Shown piece after piece: positions 37,669 to 49,480 of a stretch of 64,000 nucleotides of DNA. Source of the stretch: Absidia repens (taxonomy: Eukaryota; Mucoromycota; Mucoromycetes; Mucorales; Cunninghamellaceae); NCBI GenBank assembly GCA_002105175.1, contig MCGE01000011.1, positions 620,001-684,000 on the forward strand, read 5' to 3'. The translations under genes were made by a program, and so were the position numbers. The notes beneath the pieces are model-generated. The model did not search any database, was not told where the DNA came from, and saw only the letters and a list, made by a program, of their open reading frames with translations. Each line of letters begins with the position of its first letter. Position 1 is the stretch's first letter.

Positions 37669-38912
37669 CTATGATGATGATGATGATGCGGGAGTTGACA
37701 CTGTTGCTGTTGCTGAAATGGCTGTTGATGTTGCTGCCGTTGATGATGATGGTAACGCTGAAGGCCCGGTAGATGTCAATTGTTTGCTTTTGAGTTCCTT
37801 CCACAGTGCAGGCATTTTTTCTTCTTTCCAATCGGCCCAGACTTCATATATAGATAAGATTTCTTGACTAATTTCCACCACCGTTTCTATTTGGACATTG
37901 AGGTCAGCAAACCATTGACGCATATCAGTACGATCACCGAGGGACCCTGGAGTAAAGTCTGCGTGATTCAGAACCACAGTCAAATAAAGCGCCGCCAAAG
38001 CAATCATATGAGGCGGATGCAGTAGGCACACATCGGTACGGTAAGAGTCATTCAAAATAAACCATGCAAATTGTAATCCTTGTTCCTTCATTCCAAGTTC
38101 TTGACATAGTTGAGTGAGAGCCCGGTAAGGATGCCAAACAATCAGATAGAAGTCAAGCTCTTCCAGTAAATAGAATTCGAATTCCGCGACCTTTAAGGTA
38201 TCGTAGGGGAATCCACCGAAATCCGCTACATTAATCAATAAATGAAGAAAAGATTGATAGTTAGTAGTTTGTGATTGATTATAAATGCTGTTCAATGGAA
38301 ACGCTAATAAAATAACTCGCATATATAGTAGATCAGGTTAATGATGATGATTTCCTTACCTTGGAAGACATGTTTGGCTTCTTGCGTCACCGTTCTGATA
38401 TGGGAGGGGCATTCTTCGATTTTCGCAGCAAGATAGACGCAAGTTATGAGTACAAGTAGTGGATCTGTCAAGCGTAAAGAGTTTCTATTTCAACCAAAGG
38501 CCAAAAACAAGGAGTTAGTAAGGAGTGGCAAACATAAATATTTGACTTACTTTGTGTAGAAACGCTTAAAATAAACAAAAGCCGTCGAGACCACCTGTTG
38601 CTTAAGTTGCAATCGCTTCACAAGCTTTTGAATCACTATCAAAGTCAAATATAAGTGTGTTTCTATATGTATTTTTCTTCGATGAGTACACTTACGATGG
38701 CAAAACCATATCTTTATCTTGATATAATCAGTCTCAGAGACGTATTTGAGGTCTTCTTCACGACTTTGAGACAATGTCCAACGATCAAGTAGCCAATGAT
38801 TTCTAAATGCCAACATAACGTAGATAAAATAAGAATATATTCATATATATATATATGTGGTTCAAAGTTAGTGAATTTACTTTTGTGTAGAAACCCAATA
38901 GTTTGCTGCCAT
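37669..38912 (-). CDS. SSN8: Cyclin C (Mediator CDK8-module cyclin)
   Basis: Five exons (38912-38881, 38802-38696, 38635-38551, 38484-38360, 38225-37669) encode 301 residues. The start [18 protein letters not shown] matches the cyclin C N-terminus, where an aromatic motif precedes the cyclin box. The first cyclin fold contains [15 protein letters not shown] and [18 protein letters not shown]. The second follows with [20 protein letters not shown] and the MIALAALYL helix. A Ser/Thr/Ala-rich tail of about 40 residues is low complexity. Cyclin C pairs with Cdk8 in the kinase module of Mediator and acts in the nucleus to repress or modulate RNA polymerase II transcription; in yeast it also moves to mitochondria under stress. 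All five introns and exons agree in phase. The divergent neighbour is the GRAM-VASt gene, about 260 bp away. Confidence 0.95.
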
Positions 38913-39170
38913 GACTAAATGGTTGACCAAGGAAGAAAGAAAAAGCAAGGTGGGAAGGAAAAATGGTCCACGAAAAAAAGTCGGTGATCAAAAAATCAAT
39001 TCCACCCATCAGTGTGCACAAATAAGGAAGGAGGATAATTGTGCCTACTTTTTCAATTCACATTGAATGCTGGCAATAGTGGCTGTTATTTACTACAATA
39101 AGTAAAACAATTTCAATGTCTATATATGATCTATGTGCTACTGCTATCTCCTGACTACTTACTATCGCTG

Positions 39171-42100
39171 ATGGGCACCAGATCGCCAAGAGAGGTGACA
39201 AAAATAAACTGTGAGTATTTTAATCCCCGATTCACGTTGCTACATTTTGCCTTGGCTTTGCCCCTTTCTTCTTTAGTCTTTCTTTCCTCTTGTTTTACAT
39301 CTTTTTTATTTCTTACCTTGTTTTTGTTGGTGCTCATGCATTCCATTTACCATGGTATTTTATAATGCAGCTAACACAACACCTTCACCTCAACCTCAAC
39401 TTCAGCTGGATGACTCTCCAAATCCAAACTCCAGCTTAGCAAGTCTCCCACCTCGTATCATTCTACCCTCACGACGTTCTAGCTTTTCTGGCGTTGAAGA
39501 AGTTGAACCAAAAGGCCTGGCACCTCAAAGGTCACACCCAAACCTGGCAGCCTCCATAAAGTCCAGCAAAAAGAAGACAGCCTCACTACGACGTCGTTCT
39601 TTGGATTCTGAGCTTGGTCTGGATTCAACGGACGAGCACACCGACAAACCATTAGCCAACGAAAAACGCAACAAGGAATTCCATGCTCTGTTCAAAAGTG
39701 TGCCCTTGGATGATAATTTGATTGAAGGTAAAAGTGATAAAAAGAAGACAAAAGGAGCGAAAGGGAAGGAGAAGGCCAGGGGATAATGATTGATTGAATA
39801 TATTGATCCAGTGATTTGATCTAAAATTATATTATACTTTTATTTAGATTATGGCTGTGCTCTCCAGAAAGATATCTTGTTACAAGGTCGCATTTACATA
39901 TCACAACGTCATTTGTGTTTTAATGCCAATATCTTTGGATGGATCACCAATGTAAGTATATTTTGTTCTTTTTTTTTTTTTTTTTTTTTTTGGTCATAAC
40001 ATATATTGCATATTTATTTTATGTGTAGTTGGTTATCGCTTTTACTGATATTGTCGAAATTGAAAAACGAACAACTGCCATTTTTATTCCCAATGCAATT
40101 CTAATATCGACAAATCAATCTAAGGTAAGAAATACTGATGATTAAGGGAATGATCTTAAGAGAGAAAAAAAAGGGGGGCAAAAGGGCTGGTATGTCATAT
40201 CATTATTCTTCATCCGAAAACTGATCTTCTTCTTTTTTATCTTTTTTTATTATATATTTATACTGTTGTATATACAAAGCATTTCTTCGCCTCGTTTTTA
40301 TCCAGAGAACACGCTTACGAACAAATGGTGACTATCTGGCGACAGGCGCAGCTACGAGCATCATCTATCACCATCAACAATTCTTTGAAAAAATCATCCG
40401 ATGATGGAAATACCGACGACGATGATACCGACGATAATATATCCTTTACTGATTGGGATGAACAAGATCATGACACCAATGGAATGAAAAGAACTCATGC
40501 AGTGGACGACATTTTGGCTTTATCTCATCCATCTCAACTTGTCAACAACACTGATAATGGTAAGGTCACTCGCTTTTTATTGTTTGACATACTCATTCTT
40601 GATTTTTAATATAACAGATCTACAATCATCACAGTCTTCTTTACCAATTCCAACACACACCAATGAAGAAGTGGATGCCGCTCGCCGTCGTGCAATGTCC
40701 GAGGCAGGCCCTCGTCCAACCGCCGATGCAATTGTACAACATTCTGCCGATGAACCACTACCAATCAGCACTCTACCCAAATCCGTCACAACCAAGGAAT
40801 CTGCCCCCCTTAGCGCACCTTCAACTGTGGTGCCAGATAGTTTACCTCAGCAACAACACCAACAACAACAAAAACAAAAGCACGATCAAACTCAATGCAA
40901 TTGTACTGAAACTGCCGATGATCATTACCCCAATGTTGTTATGGATCAAGTGTACCATTGCTCTATGGAGACCCTTTATAACCTTCTGTGTCATAGTGGA
41001 TTTGTCAAAAAATATCTCACCGAAGTCCAAAGAAGTACAGGTATAGTGGGGGGCGGGAGGAATATACAAAAAAAGAACAGCAAGGATCGGTAAATGAACT
41101 ATTTTTAACTTGCATACTTCATATTTAGATGTTACAATTAGTCCCTGGCGAAAAGTGGATGATATACCTTTGGTGCGTGATGTCTCATATATCAAGTATC
41201 TTGGAGGCGCTATTGGTCCGAAATCAACCAGATGTATTCTCAAAGAAGAACTGACGCATGTAGATTTAGACAACAGCATCACTCAACAAACAACCACTCA
41301 AACTCCTGATGTGCCTTCTGGTAGCTCATTTTGTGTCAAGACGCGTATGTGTATGTCCTGGGCTGGGCAAGGTCAAGTACGAATGCTGGTCACTGTACTT
41401 GTGCCATTTTCCAAATCTTCGTGGCTGAAATGTAAGTCCAAAAATGAAACATAACAAAATAGAACATCAGGGCTTCCGGTTGACAAATATTTTTGGGGGT
41501 GGGTGCTGCATAGCGACCATTGAAAGAGCCTCTGTTGATGGGCAAATCAACTACTTCAGGGGATTGGACGCGGCGATTCGTAAATATACTGAAACTCGAC
41601 ATGATGAAACGATGCAACCGAAAAAACATCGACATGGAAAACGGAAAGGAAACGATCGTAGCAAAAACGGCACTGACAAACGTAAAACAGCTGATAAGAC
41701 TAAAACCACCCCCACCACCACCACCACGAATAACACGACAGTATCATCAACACTCGGTTTTCTACCGCAGTTAGCAAACGACGGAATTCAGCTGGTCGGA
41801 GATCTACTAACCGTGCCTCCTACTCTGGCGCAATGCACCGTGGTATGTCTTCTTGTGATGATGATCACCAATATGTATATTGCTATGAAAATGATCAGCA
41901 TGGGTCAACAACTTTATTCTATCAACAACAACAACTACAATCCATCATTATCATCATCGTCCATCCGAGGATATCAATCACGGTTGATGCATTCATCTTC
42001 ACCATCATCATCATCATTGGCTTCACCTTTGGAAGCTTGGCGGCAAAAGCATCGAGAAGACGTCGACTCATTATGGCAATGGTTGGAGCAACTTGAAGAA

Positions 42101-42394
42101 AACGATCCGTGGGTGTCTTCTTCACCAAGAAATCAACAAGAGGACTCTCAGCAGCCACAACAGCATCACAATGGCTCACCTTCATCTTATCAACATCACT
42201 TTGGCGGCAATAACCTACCAATCAATAGCAATGGTCATCGTCAACAACGACATTCTTCTCCACGACGACTGGATCAGTTGAGCCGACACCATATTGTAGA
42301 ATTGGAAAATTTAGTGCAACATACGGAACAAAGTATCGATCAAATTCATCGCACGGCTTTACAACAACGTACAAAATTGATGGAAATAGCCTAG
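39171..42394 (+). CDS. GRAM-VASt sterol-transfer protein (Lam/Ysp/ASTER family)
   Basis: Eight exons (39171-39210, 39371-39727, 39848-39951, 40029-40124, 40280-40559, 40618-41040, 41129-41431, 41514-42394) encode 827 residues. A disordered S/P-rich N-terminus leads to a GRAM domain (about 118-225: FHALFKSVPLDDNLI, GRIYISQRHLCFNANIFGW). A VASt domain (about 395-565: DQVYHCSMETLYNLL, ISPWRKV) binds sterol. One transmembrane helix (about 640-662, VVCLLVMMITNMYIAM) and a Q/H-rich tail ending in a short coiled coil follow. Such proteins sit in the ER at membrane contact sites and move sterol between ER and plasma membrane. Start uncertainty: exon 1 (MGTRSPREVTKIN) splices in frame and follows a TATA-like sequence at 39121. 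An ATG at 39352 in the same frame just before exon 2 would give a one-exon-shorter model. Confidence 0.9.
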
Positions 42395-43124
42395 TATTTG
42401 TAGATTATCTCTCCCCCCCCTCTCTCTTTCTTTCGTTTGATCATATGTTTACTTATTTATTATTTTTTCCCTCCAGTCATTTAAGATACATTCATTCACA
42501 TGGAAATAGTCTCCCCGCTCCCTTCTCTACACAATTCCCTTTTGATTATATGACTCTTTTTTTCCCCCTTTGACTTCAATGATACTATTTAAATAAAGAA
42601 TTGTGTTCTTTTATTCCTTTCCTTAATACATTCCGACTTTTTTTTTTTTGGCTTTTGTCTTTCATGATATGATTGAAATAAAAATAATAATAAAATGAAT
42701 GGTTCATTATCAATCATCCCATTATAGCAGATACGATGTATGTCATCGCAACTAGCCTGTAAAAATGAAATCATTCGAAATCAATAATCAGATTACTATG
42801 GTTGTACAACTTTATCAGAAAACATGCGGATCCTTTTTTTTTGGAAAGGGGTAAAAAAAAACGTATCACTTTTTTCTCCCCCCCCCTACCACCAACATCA
42901 TATGACAGCCCAACAAAAACACAACAAATAGCTTAAAGTAATTTTTATTGCACAAAGAATAAACTGTAAAACCATCAATAAAAAAAAACACGAAGACATA
43001 ATAAAATGATAATAGTATTGGATTTTAGTTTTATTATGTAAAAGAGTAGGGTGTAAGCAATAAAATATATATATATATATATGTATAAACTAATTTACTA
43101 AAGCTAATATGCTAAAGGGGAGTT
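42395..43124. other. Convergent 3' spacer with no gene
   Basis: It holds the 3' ends of the GRAM-VASt and kinase genes. It is pyrimidine-rich at 42408-42440 and has an (AT)n run at about 43063-43083. Confidence 0.65.
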
Positions 43125-44375
43125 CTACAACCACCAAGATTCCTTTTCATCACTATGTACAAACATATCGGTATCGTCATCGTATTTTTCATCTTCATCA
43201 TACGAGTCAGAGGGAGTGGTCGCCAGCATATCATCATCATCATCAAAGTGGTTGTAGTTCATGTATTGATCTTCTTCCACCATATCCGACCAGGACATAC
43301 CTTGTACAGCGCCACCATCCATACTGAAGAAAGCAGAATCGTATCTTGGTTTACCATCTTCCTTTTCTTGACCAGCTGGAGCCACAGGAATATCCACAGG
43401 AGTCAAAGGAGTATCCGAGTCGAGGTCAGCAGCATCGGTAACATACAAGCTTGGGAGTGCGAGAAATTGGGACAGCATATCAGCGACGGAGACACGTTGA
43501 GCAGGATCAGGGTTGAGAACGGATTGTTGTAAAAAGCACACCACTTCATCCGACAAAGTAGGGAAAAGATGTTGCTTGATCATGGCAGGATTGCGCTTGT
43601 ATTCAGCAAAAGCAGGATCAGCCAAGTTTGCTTCTTGCCAAGGGTTGCGACCAAACATCAAAGCCAACAAAAGCACACCCAAAGACCATACGTCAGAAGC
43701 AGCAGCATCGTAAGGTTTCAATTCTTCGTCGTCATTCAAGTCGTCGTCATCGTTGGAGAAGTGTTCGGGGGCCAGATACGTAGCAGAACCACATCCAAAT
43801 TCCATGGACATGCGATCACGCGTTGACAAACCAAAATCAGCCACCTTACAATCAAACGTATCGTCCATTCCGTTTTCATCGTCACCGTCACTCTTCAGCA
43901 AAATGTTTTCCAGTTTGATATCACGATGGTAGACGCCTTGTGCATGCATGTGTTCCATTCCTTGTAAGATTTGAGTAAAAAGATCCATCACCACTTCTTG
44001 AGGTCGACAGTTGCGTTGTTGTTGATCCCGGATCACATAATCAAACAAATCACCTTGATCGCACAAGTCCATGACCATATAAATGTAGGCTTCATCTTGC
44101 ATCACCGAATGGAGGGCCAGGAGAGAGGAGTGCTTGAGTTCAGATTGAACGTCGATTTCCACTTGTTGTAATTGTAGTTGTTCGGGAGTAAGACCAGACT
44201 TGCCAAGGACCTTGATGGCCACATAATCTTTGGTTGTCAGGCTTTGGCCAAGGAAAAGACCGCCATACGAGCCATGGCCAAGATCTTCGACAAATTGATA
44301 ATCACCCACGTTGGTGTCAATCAGAGACCGAGAGAGTTCAGACCAGTAATCACTTGATAATTCAGTTGTAGACAT
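43125..44375 (-). CDS. Ser/Thr protein kinase, Ran1/Sks1/Vhs1 type
   Basis: A single uninterrupted exon encodes 416 residues, unusual in this intron-rich window. All kinase landmarks are intact: glycine loop GHGSYG (33-38), VAIK lysine K55, HRD at 150-152 (YHRDIKLENIL), DFG at 180-182, and a peptide-positioning segment GCGSATYLAPE. The GCGSxxYLAPE sequence and short N-lobe resemble Ran1/Pat1, Ksp1, Sks1 and Vhs1 kinases, which act in nutrient sensing and the choice between growth and differentiation. The insert between HRD and DFG is acidic (DGDDENGMDD), and an acidic insert also follows the APE motif. The C-terminal 100 residues are acidic and low complexity. Lack of introns could reflect an ancient retroposition or simple intron loss; codon use does not look foreign. 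The substrate is unknown. Confidence 0.93.
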   Translation of the reverse strand: MSTTELSSDYWSELSRSLIDTNVGDYQFVEDLGHGSYGGLFLGQSLTTKDYVAIKVLGKSGLTPEQLQLQQVEIDVQSELKHSSLLALHSVMQDEAYIYMVMDLCDQGDLFDYVIRDQQQRNCRPQEVVMDLFTQILQGMEHMHAQGVYHRDIKLENILLKSDGDDENGMDDTFDCKVADFGLSTRDRMSMEFGCGSATYLAPEHFSNDDDDLNDDEELKPYDAAASDVWSLGVLLLALMFGRNPWQEANLADPAFAEYKRNPAMIKQHLFPTLSDEVVCFLQQSVLNPDPAQRVSVADMLSQFLALPSLYVTDAADLDSDTPLTPVDIPVAPAGQEKEDGKPRYDSAFFSMDGGAVQGMSWSDMVEEDQYMNYNHFDDDDDMLATTPSDSYDEDEKYDDDTDMFVHSDEKESWWL

Positions 44376-45519
44376 TGGATTTGTTGTAATAATTGATTCT
44401 TGTAAATAGAGAGAGACGAATAGAGAGTTGAAATAAACACCAGATGCTTGTTTGTTGTTTTTCTTTGTAGTGTTGTAATAAGAGGAAGTTGTATCAGGAA
44501 GTAATAAAGTGCAACAGTATGTTGTATGCCAAGAGGGGGCTAGTTGAAAGTGTCAATATGATCATAGTATAATATAAAAAAGTTTGGGCAATTGCTGAAT
44601 GATTCGGCAAAATGGTTCAATTGTGTAAATACGTTTGTAAGTAAATAGTAGAGTTGCTTAAAGCAAGGAATTTAGAAAGCCATAATGGGCAATAAAAAAA
44701 GAATGGTATAAAAAAAAGCGGAAGAAAAAGAATGGGTTTACAAAAGAAAAGAGATGAGGGAGAAAAGGAAGAAAAATGAAAGCAAGCCAAGATTTTTTTA
44801 AACAATATATAGGGAGTCAAGGCACATTCAAATCCCGCAAATCTAAGTGGTTCGTTCTAGAATCTCAATATTTAATTGGTGGATTGTGATGCAACGGCTT
44901 GGTAAACTCTCGGTGAAAAAATAGTCCCCCTCCCCCAAAAATCCTTATTTGGTATGCTTAACATTTTCACACTGAACCTATCAAATCACACTAAATCAAG
45001 GGTTATCCAGGATGATTCATATTGATTTGATATGCCCTGCCTACCCAATATCACTTACCTTTTTTTTTCCGAGCTTACAAGTCAAAAGCCAACTTACACC
45101 CTACATATACATAGATGTATGGTAATAAAATGTACCCCTTCCCCTATCCTAGCATATAATTCGGGAATGATGGCGTAATGAAGACAAGTATGACGACAAA
45201 ATGATGCTGATAAATGTCGGTGATTGATTTTTTTTCAAGGAAATTTTTACCCGAGTAGAAATTTGTAACCCATATGAGAAATTGCGGAAAATCATTACAA
45301 ATTTTTCTCTACGTGGCTAAATCTGGCAAAATGCAGTAACCCCAAGTGAAAGGCAAACATTTCATCAAAAAATAGATAATCACCCGTTTTTTATTTCAGC
45401 AAACAATTAAAAATATATATTAGTTCAATCGCTACAAGCCATTAATAGCAATTTCTATTAACTATTAATCAATATCATACTGCAAATCCTGCATCAATAA
45501 AAAGATAAACTACAACTAA
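44376..45519. other. Spacer with no recognised gene
   Basis: Kinase promoter side. It is AT-rich with scattered homopolymers. No coding region with supporting splice structure was found. Confidence 0.6.
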
Positions 45520-45996
45520 CTATAATCTAAAGCCAATTCTTGTCAAAGGTTCACTGTCCTGGAAAGCGACCCATGATTCTTTGATCATCATATTCCACCC
45601 CTTTTCTTCTGATAATCTTGTGTTCGGTAATGTACCGGAACGGCGTAAATAGCAGACTAGCGTTGGGAGAAACGAATTGCCGGAGGGGTTGATTGGAGCC
45701 AAGCGTTTTGTCTTACTACGTAAAAACAAAATATAAAAAACAACGTCCAAAAAACCGAAGAATCCAGTCCCCGCATTCCATTTCTTACCTCGACCTTCCA
45801 TGGCATGTGTGTGAAGATTAAAAGTATTGAAGCCAATGTTTGGGGAGAGAGGGGATGGAGGGAGAGAGAGGGGTGGGAAAAGCGCCGGTTTATCCATTTC
45901 ATTCTGAGTTTGAACACTTTCCGGTAAAACTCACTTGCGTGGATCTGATAAGAGAGAGTGAGGATCAATCCATTTATCCTGAACGTCTATTTTCAT
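45520..45996 (-). CDS. Small hypothetical protein, two-exon model
   Basis: Exons 45996-45935 and 45715-45520 join in frame (GTGAGT donor, TACGTAG acceptor) to give 85 residues. The first exon reads MKIDVQDKWIDPHSLLSDPR. The second ends in SWVAFQDSEPLTRIGFRL. The sequence has ordinary amino-acid composition and no membrane segment or known motif. A longer unspliced frame also covers the second exon, but its upstream half is Pro/Ser/Phe-rich, like translated spacer. A TTTTTATAGG sequence lies just before the start. It could be a real small gene or a gene remnant beside the repeat region; I do not recognise it. Confidence 0.33.
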
Positions 45997-46288
45997 TGAT
46001 GTCGGGCATTGTTCCTATAAAAAGCAACAAAGCCATCGGTTAATTATCGAGACACGTTTCGTTTTTATTTTTGTCGGCTTGCCCAAAGCCCCAAAGCAAA
46101 ATTGCCTATTTTTTCTTTTTTGTATGAAATAACAATTAGAAGTAACGCATGGATCACATAACTGCCATTTTAGGATATCCGCCACCAGATTCCAATATGT
46201 GATATAAATTAATATCATAAAATCATGCATAATATGCCGCCAGTCAAATACATTAGCTTGTGATTGTTGTATCTTCAAGGCTTCTGAT

Positions 46289-46291
<3 letters not shown>

Positions 46292-46322
<31 letters not shown>
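46292..46322. repeat. 31-nt poly-A run
   Basis: Uninterrupted A run near the left edge of the repeat-dominated 46-50 kb region. Confidence 0.95.
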
Positions 46323-46323
<1 letters not shown>

Positions 46324-46769
46324 GAAAAGAGTTAGTATGCTGCAGTTCAACAAGATCGTCGCGTAAACTTTAACTGTGCAGCGCTTTATGTACCTTCAAT
46401 TTCAAAAGATTCTTATACTTTCAAAAATCGCACTACTGGGCGTCACGAGACGGTGCAAATATTCATAGATAAGCCAGGATAAGGTAGAAACCAATGCAAA
46501 AATGTTCTATAACGGCGGCTATGTCCACGTACTGCACGACATTGATTCATTTATATGGTTGTTCAATAGTATGTGGTCTGAGACTCCAACAATTTCCTGA
46601 GACTTTGAGAAGAAATAGCCCTATCATAGTGGGTGTACTAGAAATCAGATGCATGGTAGGACATTCATAATACAACTACAACAGCAGCATTGTTAGCTAT
46701 TTAACGGGTCTGAAGATGAGTCATAAAGTGACATTTTTATTGAAGCATATTGATAGACACTAAAACAAG

Positions 46770-47275
46770 AGGAGAGAGGCTCATTATAACAAGAGATTTA
46801 ATGGAAGGATCTATGGGGAGGAAGTATGAGGGTGAATAAAGTGAAATCAGAAAAATAGTCAGCATTAATCAAAAAGGAGGGTTGATGGCAATGAAAAAGG
46901 GATCTATCGCAGAAGCCATGAAGAAAAGACTACTGGAATATTTTTCATTGGAGCAGGTAAAAAGAGACATATTTTATTCAGTTATATATACACTGTGGAC
47001 AAAGTAACACTAAACTAAGCTAATGAAGACTCCAAAAAGCCAACTAATGGTGGTCCAAAATCCTAGATCCAAAATGAAAGGGATTCCCCATGCATCTTGT
47101 AATCCCTGAGCTGAAGACCCTTCTAAACTAGTCCTGACACTATTCTAAGACAAATGTAACCTCAAAGAAGTTGAATGGTGAAGAAAAAATAGAAAGAAAA
47201 ATGAAAAGGAAAAGAAAGAGAGGGAAAAAATAAAACCGGGAGGAAATATATATACACGTGGGCGGCCTTTGAATA
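46770..47275 (-). repeat. Left inverted arm (copy 5a)
   Basis: Minus-strand order: CACGTG core at 47255, purine tract (minus-strand pyrimidine), AGTTGAATGGTGAAG, TTAGCTTAGTTTAGTG, AATAAAATATGTCTCTTTTT near 46960, then outer subrepeats to about 46770. Confidence 0.8.
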
Positions 47276-47299
47276 TTATTTTCTCTGAGGTTGGCGTTT

Positions 47300-47725
47300 T
47301 TGATGGATACAATAAAAGGGATCTCCTCTTTTTTTTAAAAAACATTTAACTCCGTACAACATTATCAACAGGATGTTTCTCTTCTCATGGCAGTGATAAT
47401 TATTATTTTTCAATATAAGCAGCATGATTGTTCCTTTTTCTTGATGCCTTTACAGGCAAGACGGAACCATTCCACCTAGTGTAGTCAACTCTTTCACTCT
47501 AGAATAGTTTGTCACTCACTGTAGGTTAGCTATCCTCTTTGATTAAACTGACATATCTGACGTTATGTTTATTATACAGCAAGATACGTCCACCGCGACA
47601 CACTCACATTAGACACACATGCCTATGATAATAGTTTCACTTTTAGACATTTGCCATAGTACCCTCTTTAGATCAGTTTAATAGCTGTCATGATTTATAT
47701 CTACATTTGAATAAAATATATCTTA
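47300..47725 (+). repeat. Possible decayed extra arm between the two inverted arms
   Basis: A TTGAATAAAATATATCTTAT end near 47708 and upstream TTTAGATCAGTTTAATAG-type text resemble a degraded right end of the same family. This is a weak match by eye only. Confidence 0.3.
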
Positions 47726-48128
47726 TTTCTTTTTCTTTCACGCCGTCTCCCATACCGTTAGCTTTTCATGTCGAACGGGTATATTTAAAATATATACTGC
47801 TTGTGCTGTGGAACAAGAGAAGAAGGTACGGGTATACAAAAAAAAAAAAAAAAAAAAAAAAAAGATGGAGTACGAGGCAAAGCGTCTATCAGCCATCATA
47901 TGCAACGTCTACTGTATCGAGTTTCTAACTTTAACGATGAGAGGTATTTCTTGAATGGTTTTAGAAAATGGTTGTGGTAGAGACATAGAAAAAGGACAGC
48001 CAAAGACGTATAAAAAAATCAGCGACGATAAACTCAAAATATGATTGATTGAAGCACACTGTTAAGTTTTGAAGAGAAAACAGTTGCTGAATTACATTCG
48101 GACCAGATTGGATGTTTTGAACCTATGT

Positions 48129-48163
<35 letters not shown>

Positions 48164-48361
48164 AGATATTGCAGTTATCTAGTTCATCGACATGAGATAA
48201 TGAGTATAGTGAAGAGGAAAAGGAAAATACAGTAAGGTATAATTTATAACGTAGTACAAGTAACGAAGAAGAAAACCCAAGATGCAACAGAATTTTTATA
48301 AAAAGACACAGTCAACTTGTATAACCCACTGAGCAAATCAAACTAAATATATAAACCGCCA

Positions 48362-49480
48362 ATAATAAAAAGACAAGACATGCTTTATTCAAATGTATAT
48401 ATAACTTTGATGACTAACACTAAGTTGAACCAATGAAGGTACCAATGTTAATGGTGTTGGTTGCACTATACTAAAGAAAGATAAATCATTGTCCTGTCGC
48501 TGTTTGTGGTAATAAAAATAAGGAGAGGAGGGAACCCGCCATGCTGCCGAGAGGAGGGAGTTGATGTTGAATAATGGAGAGGAAGACAGAACCACGATGT
48601 AATCGATGCTTGTTACTGTGAAATTAAGCGAGGACCGACATGCCATCGATTTTGAAGGATGGTTGTGGTTTCTTTCATGAGAAGAGAACCACTATGTTGA
48701 TGAAGTTGCATAATGTTTATGTTATAGAAAAGATGAGGTACAAAAGGAAAAAAATGGGGATTTCCTTTTTTGAATCACCTAAGATGGATTGCAAAGAAAA
48801 AAAAAAAAGCTCCAACGAAGAAGACACTAAAATGTTTCAAACCCCGCCCACGTGAATGTTTATTTCCTCCCGGTTTTTTTTTTCCCTCTCTTTCTTTTCC
48901 TTTTCATTTTTCTTTCTATTTTTTCTTCACCATTCAACTTCTTTGAGGTTACATTGGTCTTAGAATAGTGTCAGGACTAGTTTAGAAGGGTCTTCAGCTC
49001 AGGGATTACAAGATGCATGGGGAATCCCTTTCATTTTGGATCTAGGATTTTGGACCACCATTAGTTGGCTTTTTGGAGTCTTCATTAGCTTAGTTTAGTG
49101 TTACTTTGTCCACAGTGTATATATAACTGAATAAAATATGTCTCTTTTTACCTGCTCCAATGAAAAATGTTCCAGTAGTCTTTTCTTCATGGCTTCTGCG
49201 ATAGATCCCTTTTTCACTGCCATCACCCTTTAGATTAGTGCTGACCGTTGTTCTGCTTCAATAAACGATACCTACTTTGTCTTCCCGTACCTTGCACCGT
49301 ATATTAGCCCCTATTTTCCAATTGCTCCATTAGATTAGTGTTGACCATTCACCAAATCCTACATTGGTCTCCATCATACTAGCTTCATAAGTCCCCTGGT
49401 TACAATGGACCTTACACTTTTAGTTTAGTTTCTACAACTTTCTTTAAATAAAATATACACTCTATCACCTATATTATGAT
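48362..49480 (+). repeat. Copy 5b, TIR-bounded unit plus outer subrepeats
   Basis: The left end at about 48365 (AAAAAGACAAGACATGCTTT) is inverted relative to the right end near 49125-49150 (AATAAAATATGTCTCTTTTT), with about 70 bp of alignable terminal sequence. The CCGCCCACGTGAAT core is at 48843. The interior 48640-48720 matches copy 4 (GAGAAGAGAACCACTATGTT versus GAAGAGAATCACTATGTT). Outside the right end, GATTAGTGCTGACC (49236) and GATTAGTGTTGACC (49333) mark direct subrepeats of about 97 bp. Confidence 0.75.

Larger units (their letters stand above)
46770..49480. mobile_element. Large inverted-repeat structure built from two arms of the dispersed repeat
   Basis: The left arm (about 46770-47275) is the near reverse complement of the right arm (about 48843-49480), and the two are separated by about 1.57 kb. 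Similarity is very high over 46857-47170 versus 48950-49255: for example GGATCTATCGCAGAAGCCAT at 46901 is found inverted near 49195. Both arms carry a CACGTG core at the inner end and AATAAAATATGTCTC-type sequence in the middle. The long arms with outer subrepeats recall foldback or Mutator-like elements. No transposase-like frame was found in the interior, so it would be non-autonomous if mobile. Confidence 0.65.

Noticed and set aside
41551..41736. Val/Leu-rich minus-strand open frame
   Set aside because: Shadow of the Lys/Thr-rich last exon of the GRAM-VASt gene.
46860..49260. The inverted arms as LTRs of a retroelement
   Set aside because: The arms are in inverted, not direct, orientation and there is no gag/pol frame or primer-binding site between them.
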